A DNA stretch of 64,000 nucleotides from contig NC_133653.1 in assembly GCF_009905375.1 (NCBI RefSeq), forward strand, positions 83,402,911 through 83,466,910, in the 5' to 3' direction. The translations under genes and the position numbers were made by a program. Shown in pieces: positions 49,176-61,196 of the stretch (positions are counted from its first letter, which is position 1; every line of letters begins with the position of its first letter). The notes under the pieces are model-generated. The model was given only the letters and a program-made list of their open reading frames with translations. It had not been told where the DNA came from and did not search any database. Origin of the DNA: Apium graveolens (lineage: Eukaryota > Streptophyta > Magnoliopsida > Apiales > Apiaceae).

Positions 49176-50374
49176 CCCCTTATTTTTCCCTTTTCTACAC
49201 AAGATGAAATTGTTTATTGTTTTAATACTAGGAACTTTTTGTCCGCGCTACGCGCACTCCAAATTTCTTAAATTTTGATTTTTTTTCTCGAAGTTTGTAA
49301 TTTTTATAACATAAACGGTTAGCTTCTAGTTTTATTTAATTTATTTATTACAGTTATTTAGGTTCCGTTTATTTTGAAATATAAAACTGATATTATAGTT
49401 TAACGTTATATCTCAGTATTTTATTTTAGTTTTATTTCTCTCATATTTTATAACCAATTAAAAGTCTCTTAACTCATATTTTAACATTTCTCTTTTATAT
49501 TTTTAGTAGTGAATATTTTAATAATTTGTACAACAAAACTGAGTGTATGTAGTAAATAAAACATTTATTCATAACTCTCGAGAAACTATAGCGTTAAAAT
49601 TTTATGATCGAAAAGTTTAAGGTTTCATCAAGAGTTTATTCATAACTCTCGAGAAACTATAGCGTTAAAACATTGTATCGCTTTCTATAATATGATGTAA
49701 TATATTATAATTATAAAATTAGTAATCACTATTTTTTCTCCGCTAACACAATATTCCGTCCACAACTCATATAACTTAAAATTTATTCTAAGAATTATGC
49801 AAAATTCAAATATTTTCAACACATCTCATTTCATTTATTACGTAATTAAATTAAACAATAAACTATTAAGGTTACAAAAGAATGTAAACTGTCATAGTTA
49901 TTTTTTCTACCATAAGTCTAGAACCTCAGATGCATGACTGGGTAATTAAGTTTGCATATGGAGCAACAAAATTGAATCAATGTTTGCAGCAATGTAGGAA
50001 ATTGAGCAAGGTCACAGTTGAGGAACCAAACTGTTCAATGTGAGCAACCAAACTGATCAATGTTCACATCCTTTTACTTTTGTTGCAGCATTTACATGTC
50101 ATAATGTCACAATGTTTGCCTGCAATATGTGCATATGAAGATGCTTATAAACAACGTTTACCATCTAAGCATGGTAGAAGTAATACTTGAGAACAAAAGA
50201 ATTACACATATGTGGCAACTACTTTTTAGAAGAGGTAATATGAGATTTTGGACATGACTTTTTTGCTGCTAAATGTGGTGGAAGTTACCTGCACTTACCA
50301 CATTTTATGGTAACTAACTTGCGGTTACTTAACTGCACATTCTACAACATGGAAATTGCTACATTTTATGTGCT
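49176..50374. other. Intergenic spacer with a perfect 36-bp direct repeat
   Basis: TTTATTCATAACTCTCGAG followed by AAACTATAGCGTTAAAA occurs at 49564-49599 and again at 49635-49670, 71 bases apart. A GTCCGCGCTACGCGC block near 49240 looks transposon-derived. No gene is seen. Confidence 0.6.
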
Positions 50375-50382
50375 TATATAAG
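50375..50382 (+). promoter_or_regulatory. TATA box of the small gene at 50449
   Basis: TATATAAG lies 74 bases before the ATG, leaving room for a leader of about 40 bases. No other core promoter signal is visible. Confidence 0.5.
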
Positions 50383-50448
50383 GGTTATTATACTCACCTC
50401 AAACATACAAACAAACACAGAGGAAAAATTATTATTGGCGGATCAGAA

Positions 50449-51044
50449 ATGGCTTCATCCAGTGTAAAGAGGAAACGATGGTCAGTGATGCAAAATATGA
50501 CAATGCAAGAGTTGCAGACATTGGCTGTCACTTGCGCAAATATCAACACTGATTTGGAAGACGCAAATATTTTCTTCTCAAAGTTGTATGCATCCATAGA
50601 AAGTAGGCAATCAGATTTGTTTGCTCGCTCGGTTGGCCTGGAAGAACAGATCAAGTAATATGTACATGTTTATATCTTTTAATGTTTTACTAATGTTTGG
50701 TAATTATCTTTATTAATTTTACATCTCTCCTTTACAACAACATAGAAGATATTTTGCAGAATGGATCAAGAAACAAGCGTGGAGAATCATCCCAAAGCAA
50801 TGAAGTAATACCAGCATCATATATGAAAAATCAACCTAAATTCCTAAGTGATACATCTTCATCTCTGCGTGGGCATGAGACAACCTTGAAATTGACTGCT
50901 GCAGAAGTGATGAGTGCCTTTCAAAAGTTTGACGATGGGTGGAAGGAACATCTTGCTAATTTCAATGCTCAGGCTGCTAAGTTGATTGAATCAATTGGTA
51001 GAATTCGCATATTAATGGATGATTATAGTCGCAATATATGTTAA
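50449..51044 (+). CDS. Unrecognised small gene, two exons or two frames
   Basis: The first part (50449-50654, 68 codons) starts MASSSVKRKRW and has an amphipathic, helix-rich body. A GTAATA donor lies at 50655 and an acceptor at CATAG/AA (50742-50743). Joining these in phase reads on for only about 18 codons (KRYFAEWIKKQ...) to a TGA. The next frame at 50742-51044 is longer and clearly protein-like, with Ser-rich then helical sequence ending in DDYSRNIC. So either the real splice differs, or one base was lost and the gene is damaged. The start is supported by the TATA box upstream. I do not recognise the family; it may be a short regulatory or transposon-derived protein. Confidence 0.45.
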
Positions 51045-51059
51045 AACTTCATTTGATTA

Positions 51060-51599
51060 TTAGAAGAATGTTAGTATGTTATTCTGTAATCAGGTTTAGT
51101 ATAAATTAGTAACAAAGTTGTTATTCTGGAAACAGTGTTTGTAACATTATTGGATCAAAGTGAACATTGTTGTTATCTATAATTAAATGATATCATTGTT
51201 GGATTACATATTGTTTCATGGTAAGATTATTGCTTTATTGGATTTCCACTTAAATCATGGCTACATAACAACATGGATGGTTTACAAATTTGTAACATGT
51301 CATAAGAAAACATTAAAGTTGCCAATGACATATAACAGATGAATAAAACATCCATACAACTCAATATTCAGGAAAGAAAGATTGGCTAAATACTTAATTT
51401 TCAAAACAATCCTCTTTAAATTCATATCAAGCTTTTATAATGCAAAATAGCAAACATTAAAATATTGCAATGCCATATGTAAAACTTCACGCGAATAGTT
51501 ATTTATTTAGACCAATCCAGCAAGTATCCTGTAAACACAATAGTACAAAGAATGTTCATTAGAGTTTATACCTCTCAAATTAATGTTTATGTCTCATAT
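51060..51599. other. Spacer between the small gene and the RPA1-like gene
   Basis: AT-rich and non-coding; it probably contains the two converging 3' ends. Confidence 0.6.
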
Positions 51600-52706
51600 A
51601 TAGTAATAATTGACATCTCTAAAAGAGTGTTGATACCTTTGCCTCAACACTTCAATAGCAGGATGATTAATATTGAAATAAATCCGCGAACATGATGAAC
51701 TTCTTATCTGCAGTGAACCTGTTAGAAGCAATTCAGCGATAAGCTTTAGTTGACACCATGAAAAACTATTACATTTTGTAGTAAAGATATGTAGATTAGC
51801 AGAAAATGGAACCATTGTGGATTAGTGGCCTCATGGTTGTCAAGATAACTATTGGAGGATACCCAACATATCCCTGAAGTGCATTTGCTAAATCAACAGT
51901 AAATTCATCCCAAGCAAAAATCTTAACCACGTTGCTGAAATGGAAAGAAATATAATGAAACTTTCAGATAAATATTGTTCAACACTGATCGACACTACAT
52001 TTATTACTGAAATGATGGTCTTACCTGCCATCAAACAACTCAAATCGAAGAAACTTTTTCTCGCCAAATCGTGTATAAACTTGCTTCATTGGATCAATAT
52101 TCTGAGGCATGCCAACAATATCTACAAAATAGTTACTATTTAGCTTTTTCAATCATGAATTCAATTAAAAAGAAATATGTGATAATATTCAAAAATACCT
52201 ATAGCATGTACAAGCGGCACATGTTGAGAGAGTGACATTGCAAGATCAGAAATCTCAGGAATGGTTTTAAGCTCAAACTTGTGCCTTGGAATGGTATTTA
52301 CTTCAAACAGAATAGGTAGGATAATGGTATCATGTAAAAAAACAATTATCTTATCAGTAGATACAGGCCTCATAAGTCCTGCAGGCTCCATTACTATAAA
52401 ATTATGAATATCATATATGTTTCCTTCAAGTATGATATTGCTAACATCATGCCAAATCACACGATTTACAAATGCAAAGATATGGCAATCCTGCATAACA
52501 AAAGCTCGTTGGAAACTCTTCTATACAAACAATAATCATATACTACTACTACACAAAGCGCAAGACAGTACCTCTGAATCAAGCACAATTAGATTAACAC
52601 CTTAGAATTGTTGAATGCGAGAAAATGAAGGCCACATCCTAGTAATACGTACACGAACCCTCCAATCAGTCCTAGTGCTATTAACCAATGCAAGGTTGTC
52701 TTTCAT
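51600..52706 (-). pseudogene. RPA1-like (replication factor A, DUF223/OB-fold) gene, damaged
   Basis: Minus-strand exons 52706-52572, 52490-52199, 52121-52025 and from 51934 join in phase with GT-AG borders. The first has WRVRVRITRMWPSFSR, the second HIFAFVNRVIWHD and GNIYDIHNFIV, the third VGMPQNIDPMKQVYTRFG and FELFDG. This is the order seen in plant RPA70-like single-strand-DNA-binding proteins and their Helitron-linked relatives. An in-frame TAA breaks exon 1 (about 52600). Beyond 51840 only pieces remain, such as SCSRIYFNINHPAIEVLR near 51650-51700. No zinc-finger end is found. Function is probably lost unless translation starts after the stop. Confidence 0.7.
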
Positions 52707-52787
52707 GGCAGCAATCACAAAAGGTTAACTAACAACAAATTTTTCTTAAAGGGTTATTACTTTATGATATTCATATAACACATGAAA

Positions 52788-52798
52788 ACTATATATAC

Positions 52799-52833
<35 letters not shown>

Positions 52834-52834
52834 G
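52788..52834. repeat. (TA)n(TG)n microsatellite
   Basis: Alternating TATA then TGTG run just upstream of the RPA1-like start. Confidence 0.9.
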
Positions 52835-52999
52835 ATTAGTACGACAACCATGGATTTAGGTACATGATTGATGTTAACATAGTTGGCGTGATCTTTAGAT
52901 AAGAGTTTGTTAGGATTTTACTTCTCCATTACAAATGCAATATTTTGCAAATAATTTTAGTAAGTTAACGTGGTATCAACATGACCTTAAATTTAGGTT

Positions 53000-55123
53000 A
53001 AATTGTCTTATACAATATTCACGTAAATTATTTCATTGGAATTATCATTTTCGTACATAAAAACTCGATTCGTACGTTAATTATGACGAACTATGGTTAT
53101 TATTAATTTTAATTGTGATGATATTATGGCGTAAAATAGAAATATAAAAGTTCATAAAAACTAAATTTTTAAAAAAATAGTAGAAATAAGTCTTAATGTT
53201 TGAAAATGTCATATAATTTTTTTAAGACTGTAGCATGCGGTTAAAAAATAATACACTATAATAAATAATAAAGACATTTATTTTTTTCTATAGTTGAGAT
53301 ATTTAATATTGACCCAACATTTGATAACAATTGTTCGAATTACATCTTATTGTAAAAAGATATTTAATACAGGTCCAAAAAATCTTATCAGATACCAAAT
53401 GTATTTTGGAAACTATTACAAATTTTACATGGAGATATGAGAGAACATGTATAAAAATATGATACACAATCTATTAAAATCAATCGTTATTAGTGTTGTG
53501 TATTTTGATGATATATTAGCGTGAATTGGCTAATATAAAACCTCATACAAAACTATTTAGAAATTAATTATCTCAGATAAATAGTAATATTTATAATCCA
53601 GCGAATGACATATTCGGACAAATAAACTATTTGAAATATAGGAAAAATAATTTGTAGTATTATTCTGTTCAAACTTTGGCATAATGTTTTACAAATTAAA
53701 TTTTTTTATTGGAAAAATAATAACAAATATTCTTCTCAAATGTAAGTTTGTACATTAATTATTTCATGGGCGTTATCATTTCCCTACACCTAAACTGGAT
53801 TGGTACATCAATTATGAAAAACTATTTGTTAATCTATGTTAACAAATTGTACTTACAGTAATCATTTCCTGCATAAGCAATTTTAAAACCTCAAAAAAAT
53901 ATAATTTGAAATTAATTATCTCGATTCGGTAGGAATACGTGTGATGATATTATCTTGATCAATGCAAACATTTATTCTCATCAAATATGGTATTGCAATA
54001 GTTTATGTTATATTGAATTCTCTTCCAAATTGTATGAATGTGAAAAAAAATTGGAACAACAAATGGAATATCTATTGCAACTTTATCATGGGAAGATGAC
54101 TAAATATGGATTCCAAAATAACACATAATCTATTAAATACAACGGTTATTAGAAATTTTCACCTCTGATGATATTATGACGTAAAATACAAAACTAAACG
54201 TTCATAAGAAAATATTTTAAAATAAATTATCTCGAATAAGTCTTAATGTTTCAAAAACAAATGATTTTTTTAATTTTAAGCCTTTACCTTAGGGTTAAAA
54301 AATTAAAACAATACAATCAATAATAAATATATTTATTATATTCTGTAGTTGAGATGTTTAATATTTAATAGACATTTGATAACGATTGTTCGAATTACTT
54401 TCTGCGTCAAAACTTTAGACATAAATATAATAAGTCTATAAGCCTATTATTATTTTTATTCAAATTAAAATATAAAACATCTTATTACAATAACATATAT
54501 AATACACCTCCAAAGATTTACAAAAGATACCAAATACTTTTTTTAAACTATTGAATGCTCATACATGAAGATATGAGAGAACATGTATAAAAAAAATGAC
54601 ACATAATCTATTAAAATCAAAATTTATTAGTGTTGTGTATTTTAATAATATAAATAGTAAATTTATAATCCGTATTCAGGGCATATTCAGACAAATAAAC
54701 TTCTTGAAAATTATTCAAAATTATTCTATAGTACAATTCTGTTAAAACCGCGGCATAATGTTTTCTAACTTAAATTTTAATATTGGAAAAATAATAACTT
54801 AATATTCTTCTCGATTGTAAGTTTGTAAAATTTACACATTTTTTCAAATACATAATTTGAATGCATACTTAAAATATGTAATCTTAATTAATATTAATAA
54901 TTATGTAACCTAACATGTAAATTTTATTACATCTTTTCCATTAAATAAGCACTTATTGTAATTACACATGGAGAACCGTGTTGATTGACTTTTGTTCACT
55001 TGATCAAAATAAACCCCTGCATGCAAAAGACCATTCTCATCAATACTAACACCGAACAAAAACTCCAAACTCGGCACAAACAATCGTCAGGGGACTTTTG
55101 ATTTTCATCATTCTACTCAACTC
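53000..55123. repeat. AT-rich spacer with a diverged ~1.1-kb direct duplication
   Basis: About 53040-53740 and 54140-54830 align as direct copies. Shared landmarks are GATATGAGAGAACATGTATAAAAA, ATTAGTGTTGTGTATTTT and TGGAAAAATAATAAC, in the same order. A partial third copy starts near 53750. No coding sequence is seen. Confidence 0.7.
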
Positions 55124-56833
55124 ATGGAGGTATGTATACTCTGTCATTCAATTAGTAATGTGATGAATGTAGATAAATCTCTGTTTTGTGTTAATTGAAT
55201 TTGATTTGACCAATCTTGCTCATCTTTGTTTACATATAAGTATTCTGAATAGTCTACATTCATGGTGCTATAAAATTAGTTATTAACATTAAATAGATTT
55301 GTCATTATAATCTGATAAAAAGATTGTGTATTGATTCATATTGGGTATTTTTGTATACAGTATTGTCATATTATATGTTGACTTATATGTTGCAAAATCA
55401 TTGTAAAGTGTTTAAGTATGTGGTTTATACAATCAAACCATTTTGGGTCGAAGTGTATGTTGTGATCTTGGGATAGTTGGTTATGTGTTGGGACAGTCAT
55501 TATCATATTGCACATAGGTATATTGATTTCTAATCCTTTATGTTGCAATGAAAAGGTATTGTCATCTGTATATTGACTTACATGGTGCAAAAAACCATGT
55601 AAATGTTTTAAGTACCTGGTTGATAGTCACAATTTGTTTTGTCTGGAAGGGTGTGTTGTGATTTTTGTCTAAATATGTTATGTGCCGGGACAGTCATTAA
55701 ACAATGTTGAGTCTGGTTTTTTTTATTTCTAATCGTATCCCCCATGACTGCCTGGACTTAGCCATTCATTGAACTGAGTTTTGTTGAACTCAACATGTTT
55801 TACTAATTGGAATATTATACTATTTATGTAGTTGCTAATAATAACTATTTTTATTATTCAAACGCAGCATAATACCTGTGAACCCATGAAGATTCCATCA
55901 TTCATAGTTCTGTTTGATCCAACTATACTTGAATTGGTAAATAACTTTATATTTTGTTTGAATATGTGATCGTGCTTGTTAATTGAATTATTGAAAGGCT
56001 CTTTATTTACGGTTGGAGAAATTACCAGCCACTATTGTTAGTCAATATGGTGGCAAACTTGTTGTTATTGGACACATAATGCTACCAAATGGCGAGAAGC
56101 TAGATTTTACTTATGATAATAAGAGTGGCAGGCTAATTGTACTTGGGGAACTCATCCAAGTTTACCCAAAAGGAAGTGCTTGTAAGCTTCTTCTCTGTTT
56201 TGAATCTAAAGGAAATTACTGGGGTCACATATTTGATAAGACTGGATGTGAGATAAACTATGTCAAGCCTGAAGATCCAAATCTCTATGCGGCAAAGAGA
56301 GGTAATACTGTCTTCTGCTCTTCAATATTTGGTTACACATTGAAAAGCCGATCTTAAGTCATGATCGTTATTATAATGTTTATACACATGATCAGCCAAT
56401 GTTGATATAGCTGGAGTTAAAATTCTAGTTGAAGCTACTAAGAAAACAATCTATGATGGCATAGTTGTAAGTTCTTTTTTCATTAACTTGTAATATGTTA
56501 TGCACATGTGCTTTTTTTTTATAAAATATAAAAACATAGGAATAATATGATCTAACTCCTATTGCAGGATATTCCACATCCTTTTGTGGCACGATATGGC
56601 AAGCATATCCCAGAAGTTGTTCTCTACTGTTTCCCTTTGGATACAATGTTTACAGGTTATTTTTGCGATTATGAGAAGCAGTTCTTTGCTCTCTATAAAA
56701 TTCCAGCAAAACTTAGCCTCAAATGGGAGATTTTATAGTGTTCATAAACTAGGAAGCTGGTCGGTTTGATGCTTTCATTTTTGACAAAGATGGAGTGCAG
56801 AAGTTGTTTGAAGATCAAACCCCAGAGGCTGGT
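55124..56833 (+). pseudogene. REM-like B3 gene with broken second B3 domain
   Basis: Exons join in phase: 55124-55129 (only ATGGAG), 55868-55936, 55998-56301, 56411-56466 and from 56568. The first B3-like domain (about residues 10-110) has FIVLFDPTILEL, LPATIVSQYGG, and a C-terminal CFESKGNYWGHIFDKTG strand pair like that of the gene at 20-22 kb. The second starts at DIPHPFVARYGKHIPEVV but loses frame near 56729 (stop at once) and has a TAG near 56748 in the frame that would restore FIFDKDG. B3 proteins bind promoter DNA in the nucleus. This copy could still make a one-domain protein ending early in the second domain; functionality is uncertain. Starting at ATG 55886 would avoid the tiny exon. 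Confidence 0.6.
55362..55710. repeat. Two-unit ~198-bp tandem duplication in the first intron of the B3-like gene
   Basis: Units at about 55362-55520 and 55558-55710 share GTATTGTCAT, ATATTGACTTA, TGTTGCAA, TGTGTTGTGAT and GGGACAGTCATT. Non-coding. Confidence 0.7.
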
Positions 56834-57840
56834 GAGAACTCTACTAATAACAAAATTGTAATACAATATGGTTATATTAATTGACAATAATTGCTTACCT
56901 TACATAACTTCTTTTTAATTGATTAAAAGATGATTGTTTGACCACATTCTTTCACACACATCTAAATCTTAATATGATCTTTATCTTAATGCATAGAATG
57001 ACCAGGAAACACTTCAGGGATAATGCAATGGAGATGAATTGGTCTGAATACATCTCATTACTATGCTTTCATTTATGCTACTTTTTTTAATGTTTGTAAC
57101 TTATGCTCTCGGTTTCAAGACATGTAATGTTCATACTTTAGCCAATTGTTGTGGCATGGATTTAATTCGTAAACGTAATGCATATATATTGGGATTTGTA
57201 TGATCGGCTATTACTGGATTTAAATATTATATGATAACTATTGGTACACACGCCATTGGGCATATGTACTGATTTCTTCCATGCTTAAATTAAGGTACTT
57301 ACCTAATCATAACATAAATTCATGGCATAAAAATACAGCATTTGTATATTTTTAATATGTTCAGTTACACTTCATTTGTTAGACACTAATACGGGTTTGG
57401 TATTGTTTTGGTACATCATTAGCTACAAATCAGGGATACTTTTAGTTAATGAAGATTTCCAACTAATCACGTCAAACAACTCTAAGGTTATGTTAGTATG
57501 GCATAATCCCAAGTTCTCCAAAAAATGGGCAAATTATGTAGTCTGGTCAATATTTTAATTGTGGAAATGACATCACAAAATCTTTACTTATATAATTGTT
57601 GTATTTATCATATTCTTATTTTTTGTAACAAAAGATTGTGTCATACAATCTATCTTGGAATATATACCACAATAATGGCATTTCCATGTTCAAAACATAT
57701 ATATTACAGATCATTGTCATGTAACTTTAAACAAAAGGAAAGAACAACAATATAGCATTCATTATCAAGGCTAGAAATAACATAAGTTCAACTACCAAAG
57801 GTTTTAATTTTGTACTAAAATTAAATAAAAGTGCAACACA
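56834..57840. other. Intergenic spacer, no gene seen
   Basis: AT-rich, with only short random frames between the B3-like gene and the next minus-strand remnant. Confidence 0.6.
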
Positions 57841-58653
57841 TCAATCACAAACATCACCCAGCAAAATCTTGAACAAAAGTAGCTGCACTTTGCAATGACC
57901 ACAACTTGAATTCCAGATATGTGACATGGTTAAGCGTGCATGATAGAAATCACCTTCTTCACTGTACTTCTCCTTAACAGTCAACTCACAAAGTGAATAC
58001 CAAAGCTCTTCACCAAAAGGATTCCCTTTAGTCATGTTGATCGGGTCTTTATTTATTGCATTTGGACAAAATTTAGAAACAGGAAGCAAATTATCTACGT
58101 CCGATATGTTCTAGTATATATCTTCAAGCAAATGAACAATGTCTAATAACTTCGATTTAAGATCAAGCATTGTAAGAATATGAGACATTTCTTCAACAAC
58201 CTGATCTCTTTCATATGGTATGTAAATTGCTCTAAAAAACACATAACTAAAATAAGATGGGAAATGATTAATGGAGAGAAAAGAGAGAGTTTCAAGATTA
58301 TGATCCACATTGTTGCGCATGAAAAGCATTCGAATCGAGTTATAAAACATAGCTTGCTCAACTTCCAGAGAAATGGCAAAAAGAACGAAATCATGGAATT
58401 GGTCACGCCGAACTTCTAGATAATGATTATGGTACTGGTATAGAGCATCCCAATTGAGCTTCTGCAACATCTCCTTAACATGTATTCGGCTAGATTTGGT
58501 ATAGGAGGCCATCAGAAACTTTTCGAAAATTTGAAAGCTATCAAGATCGTGTATTAAGAAGCCAAACAATACAGACATAATGTCAGTATTGACGGTGAAA
58601 ATGTTAAAGGTTGGCATGATGAACTGAAGAGAGTATTTTGGGCAATGAAGCAC
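57841..58653 (-). pseudogene. Possible F-box-associated (At1g67623-like) protein remnant
   Basis: Two minus-strand frames follow each other: 58653-58111 (180 codons) and 58089-57841. The first is helix-rich with EVRRDQFHDFVLFAISLEVE, the second carries FGEELWYSLC and an IWNSSCGHCK end. The spacing of repeat-like helices followed by a Trp/Cys-containing tail weakly resembles the region behind the F-box in plant At1g67623-type proteins, but no F-box itself is found. A stop at 58111 separates the pieces. Family assignment is a guess from pattern; it may be an unrelated or already dead gene. Confidence 0.35.
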
Positions 58654-59220
58654 AATTAGAATTTTAACTGACTGTGATAAGGTCTAGAAAAAAGGAAACG
58701 TGCTACAACTATTATATATGTAATTGATAGCACACTTGGAGCTGAGCAAGTTTGTGAAAAAATAAGATGCTTTATGTATTCCAAATACTGGAGTTAACTG
58801 CATTGAATGTGAATAAAACATTTTCATTTCCTACCCTACTTTGTAATTGTTTAAAAATATGTAAATTCAGAAAAACTTAATGAAATAATGGGGGTCGCTT
58901 GGATTATTGGAAAGGAATACTACATCATTATGACTTGTAGTAATAAAAAAAATTTCCAATATATATTATTGCCTTGTAGAAATCAACATAATCATGACTC
59001 AAACTGATAAACGTGTCACTAAGAAAGATACAACTTTATAGATGTGGGTCAAATTTAGTGATGGACAATGCATATAACATCAAATCATTATCTTTTACAA
59101 AAAATATTTTTCACAATTACAATAAATATTTGCATTCATATATATAACCAAGTTGTACAAATTTGTTACATATTCACATATACATACTTAACAAGAACAA
59201 TCACCAACCATTGAACATGC
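58654..59220. other. Intergenic spacer, no gene seen
   Basis: AT-rich and non-coding. Confidence 0.6.
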
Positions 59221-59778
59221 TTAGAAATTCACAACCTGTCCATCTTGAACAGGTTCAGGGTCATTAATCTCAACATCCTGAAATCGTGCTTGTGGAGGGC
59301 CAAGACCTAAATCCATATTAAGAAATTCTTGAATGTTGTCAACAGGCCGATCCAATGTTAGCAAATCGTGCAGATTTTGTCTACCAATTGATGTCAGACG
59401 TTTTACAACAGAGTTCTTCTGCAGACGTACCAAATTAATTTCATAACGAATGTTAGGATCTTTAAGACATGAAAGGATACATCTGAATGTACTCCTAGTA
59501 TGTGGTGTTATTCCATCCTCTATGTAATACTTGCATTCACGGTAAGCCTGGATATTATCAGTCTCAATGATAACACGTTCGTACTGGTCTTGAAATGCTC
59601 TACGCATTCCTATCAAAACAGCCCATAAGGCACTATTAAGATTAGTTAGGCCTGGAACGGTGCCATATGTTAATCGAATAAGAAGGCCATTTGAATCTCT
59701 AACAACAACGCCAATGCCATTTCTATTCTGACCTTCAGGAGCATTCTGAATAAACTCACTATGAACATTTATCTTCAT
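59221..59778 (-). pseudogene. Plant RNase H-like domain ORF (LINE-type relative)
   Basis: A 185-codon frame carries the plant RNase H-like fold: WMKINVHSEF at the first strand, GIGVVVRDSNG, then LNSALWAVLIGMRRA in place of the usual E-A-x-A-L helix, and VIIETDN on the third strand. The first strand normally has an Asp (KINVDG); here it is His-Ser, and the helix Glu is replaced by Ser, so catalysis is doubtful. Upstream, PAQGW is in frame but a TAA precedes it (about 59793). The C-terminal ~50 residues are polar with no known match. Such domains occur in LINEs and as stand-alone plant proteins. Confidence 0.6.
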
Positions 59779-60176
59779 CCAACCTTGAGCAGGTTATTGC
59801 CATACACGTTCAACATGTTCTATGATTTACGTGTTTCTTTGGGTTTAATCAAAAGTTGACAGAATAACTAATCTCAAATGTAATGACACACTTATATAAA
59901 TACAAAATACAATGGAAAGATGTGACTATTGGGGAATGGCTACCAATTTGTGACTTGAAAAAAACTAACTTAAAACAGTTATACTTATACTATAATACTA
60001 ACTTGAAACAGTTATAACTAAAAACTGCTTACTAAACTTTGGTGTTCCCATTAGAATTGTATTAAATATGAATAACGCAATTTGACAATAATACGAAATA
60101 AACGACAAAAAAAACAAAACGCATTCTTCATTGATTCAAATAGGAAAAACAAACTTTCAACATCAGCAAATCAAGT
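59779..60176. other. Spacer, no gene seen
   Basis: AT-rich and non-coding between the RNase H-like ORF and the last exon of the RPA1-like fragment. Confidence 0.55.
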
Positions 60177-61115
60177 TTAGAGTTCAATTTGATAAGGAAA
60201 TTTAATAATTAAAAACTGAAGAAATTGGATTGCCAACACAAATGCTGCATCCATGCCAGATAAAAGATGTACAACTTGTCCAATCTGCAAAATTTATTTG
60301 CATCAATTCCGGAAAATAAAGTTATGAAAGATAGAATATAATGATAACAACTTGATAATGGTCATTATTTAAAACGAAATTCAGAAATGCTAAACACCAA
60401 TCCAATCCAGCTTTCGTACATAACATCAAGCAAAATAATTGAGTGCTAAACTGTTGTATTACTTCTCCTGCAAATTTTATCAGATTAAAAATTCTTAGAA
60501 TATGACCAAAACAACAGAAAAAACTTATAGAATATAGATACTTATTAATATATTTATACCAATCAATTTATATCAAATTGTAATGTAACTCAGACTTACG
60601 TCAAGAACCAAAACCAATATGTAATCCTTTAAATTTAACGTAGAAAAACAACTTATCTTACAACTTATGAGGATAATTAATGAACGGAATGTAAGCGATT
60701 TAATGCAAAAAAACAAAATACAATGCATAAATGTATCTTACCTTTTTAATTTTTTTGGTAACTGATTTTGCAGAGCCTGGAGTATGATAAATGACATCAA
60801 GATCGACAGACTAACACAACAACAATTATGCTTTATAAAGATTTGTTGAAAGACTAAAAGTTATAAAATTATAATGGTTCGAGTATTATAACAAATAAAA
60901 ACCAAACTTACATTAACGAAAAAGTTGATGGAGGAAAATTCTGATATATGTGCAGATTCAGATGGACTTGGACTCTGCATAGTCGTGTCAAATATGTCAT
61001 TTGCATCAAATATGGTACTATCCTCAGTTACATTTACTTTGTTCAACTGAATAATGACAGTGACTTCCTTTCCAACCAAATGTTTAAGTACCTGAGGAAG
61101 GCCTTCTTCAGGAGC
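60177..61115 (-). pseudogene. C-terminal exons of a second RPA1-like gene, cut by a retrotransposon
   Basis: Three minus-strand exons join in phase 0: 61115-60912 (68 codons), 60810-60742 (23) and 60284-60177 (36 with stop). The first has LKHLVGKEVTVIIQLNKVNV and FDANDIFD, the closing OB-fold segment usual in plant RPA1-like/Helitron-type proteins, then a Ser/Pro-rich tail. The upstream exons would lie right of 61197, where a copia LTR begins, so the gene is split by that insertion. It could still be spliced if the element is removed within an intron, but its left part is out of view. It is not the missing end of the copy at 51.6-52.7 kb, because it lies on its 5' side. Confidence 0.55.
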
Positions 61116-61196
61116 CTGAGACAATGTAATAATTATTAAACACTTTAATTGATAATTTAGAACATTACATTGGATCTGCTTTATTGTAATGAATTT

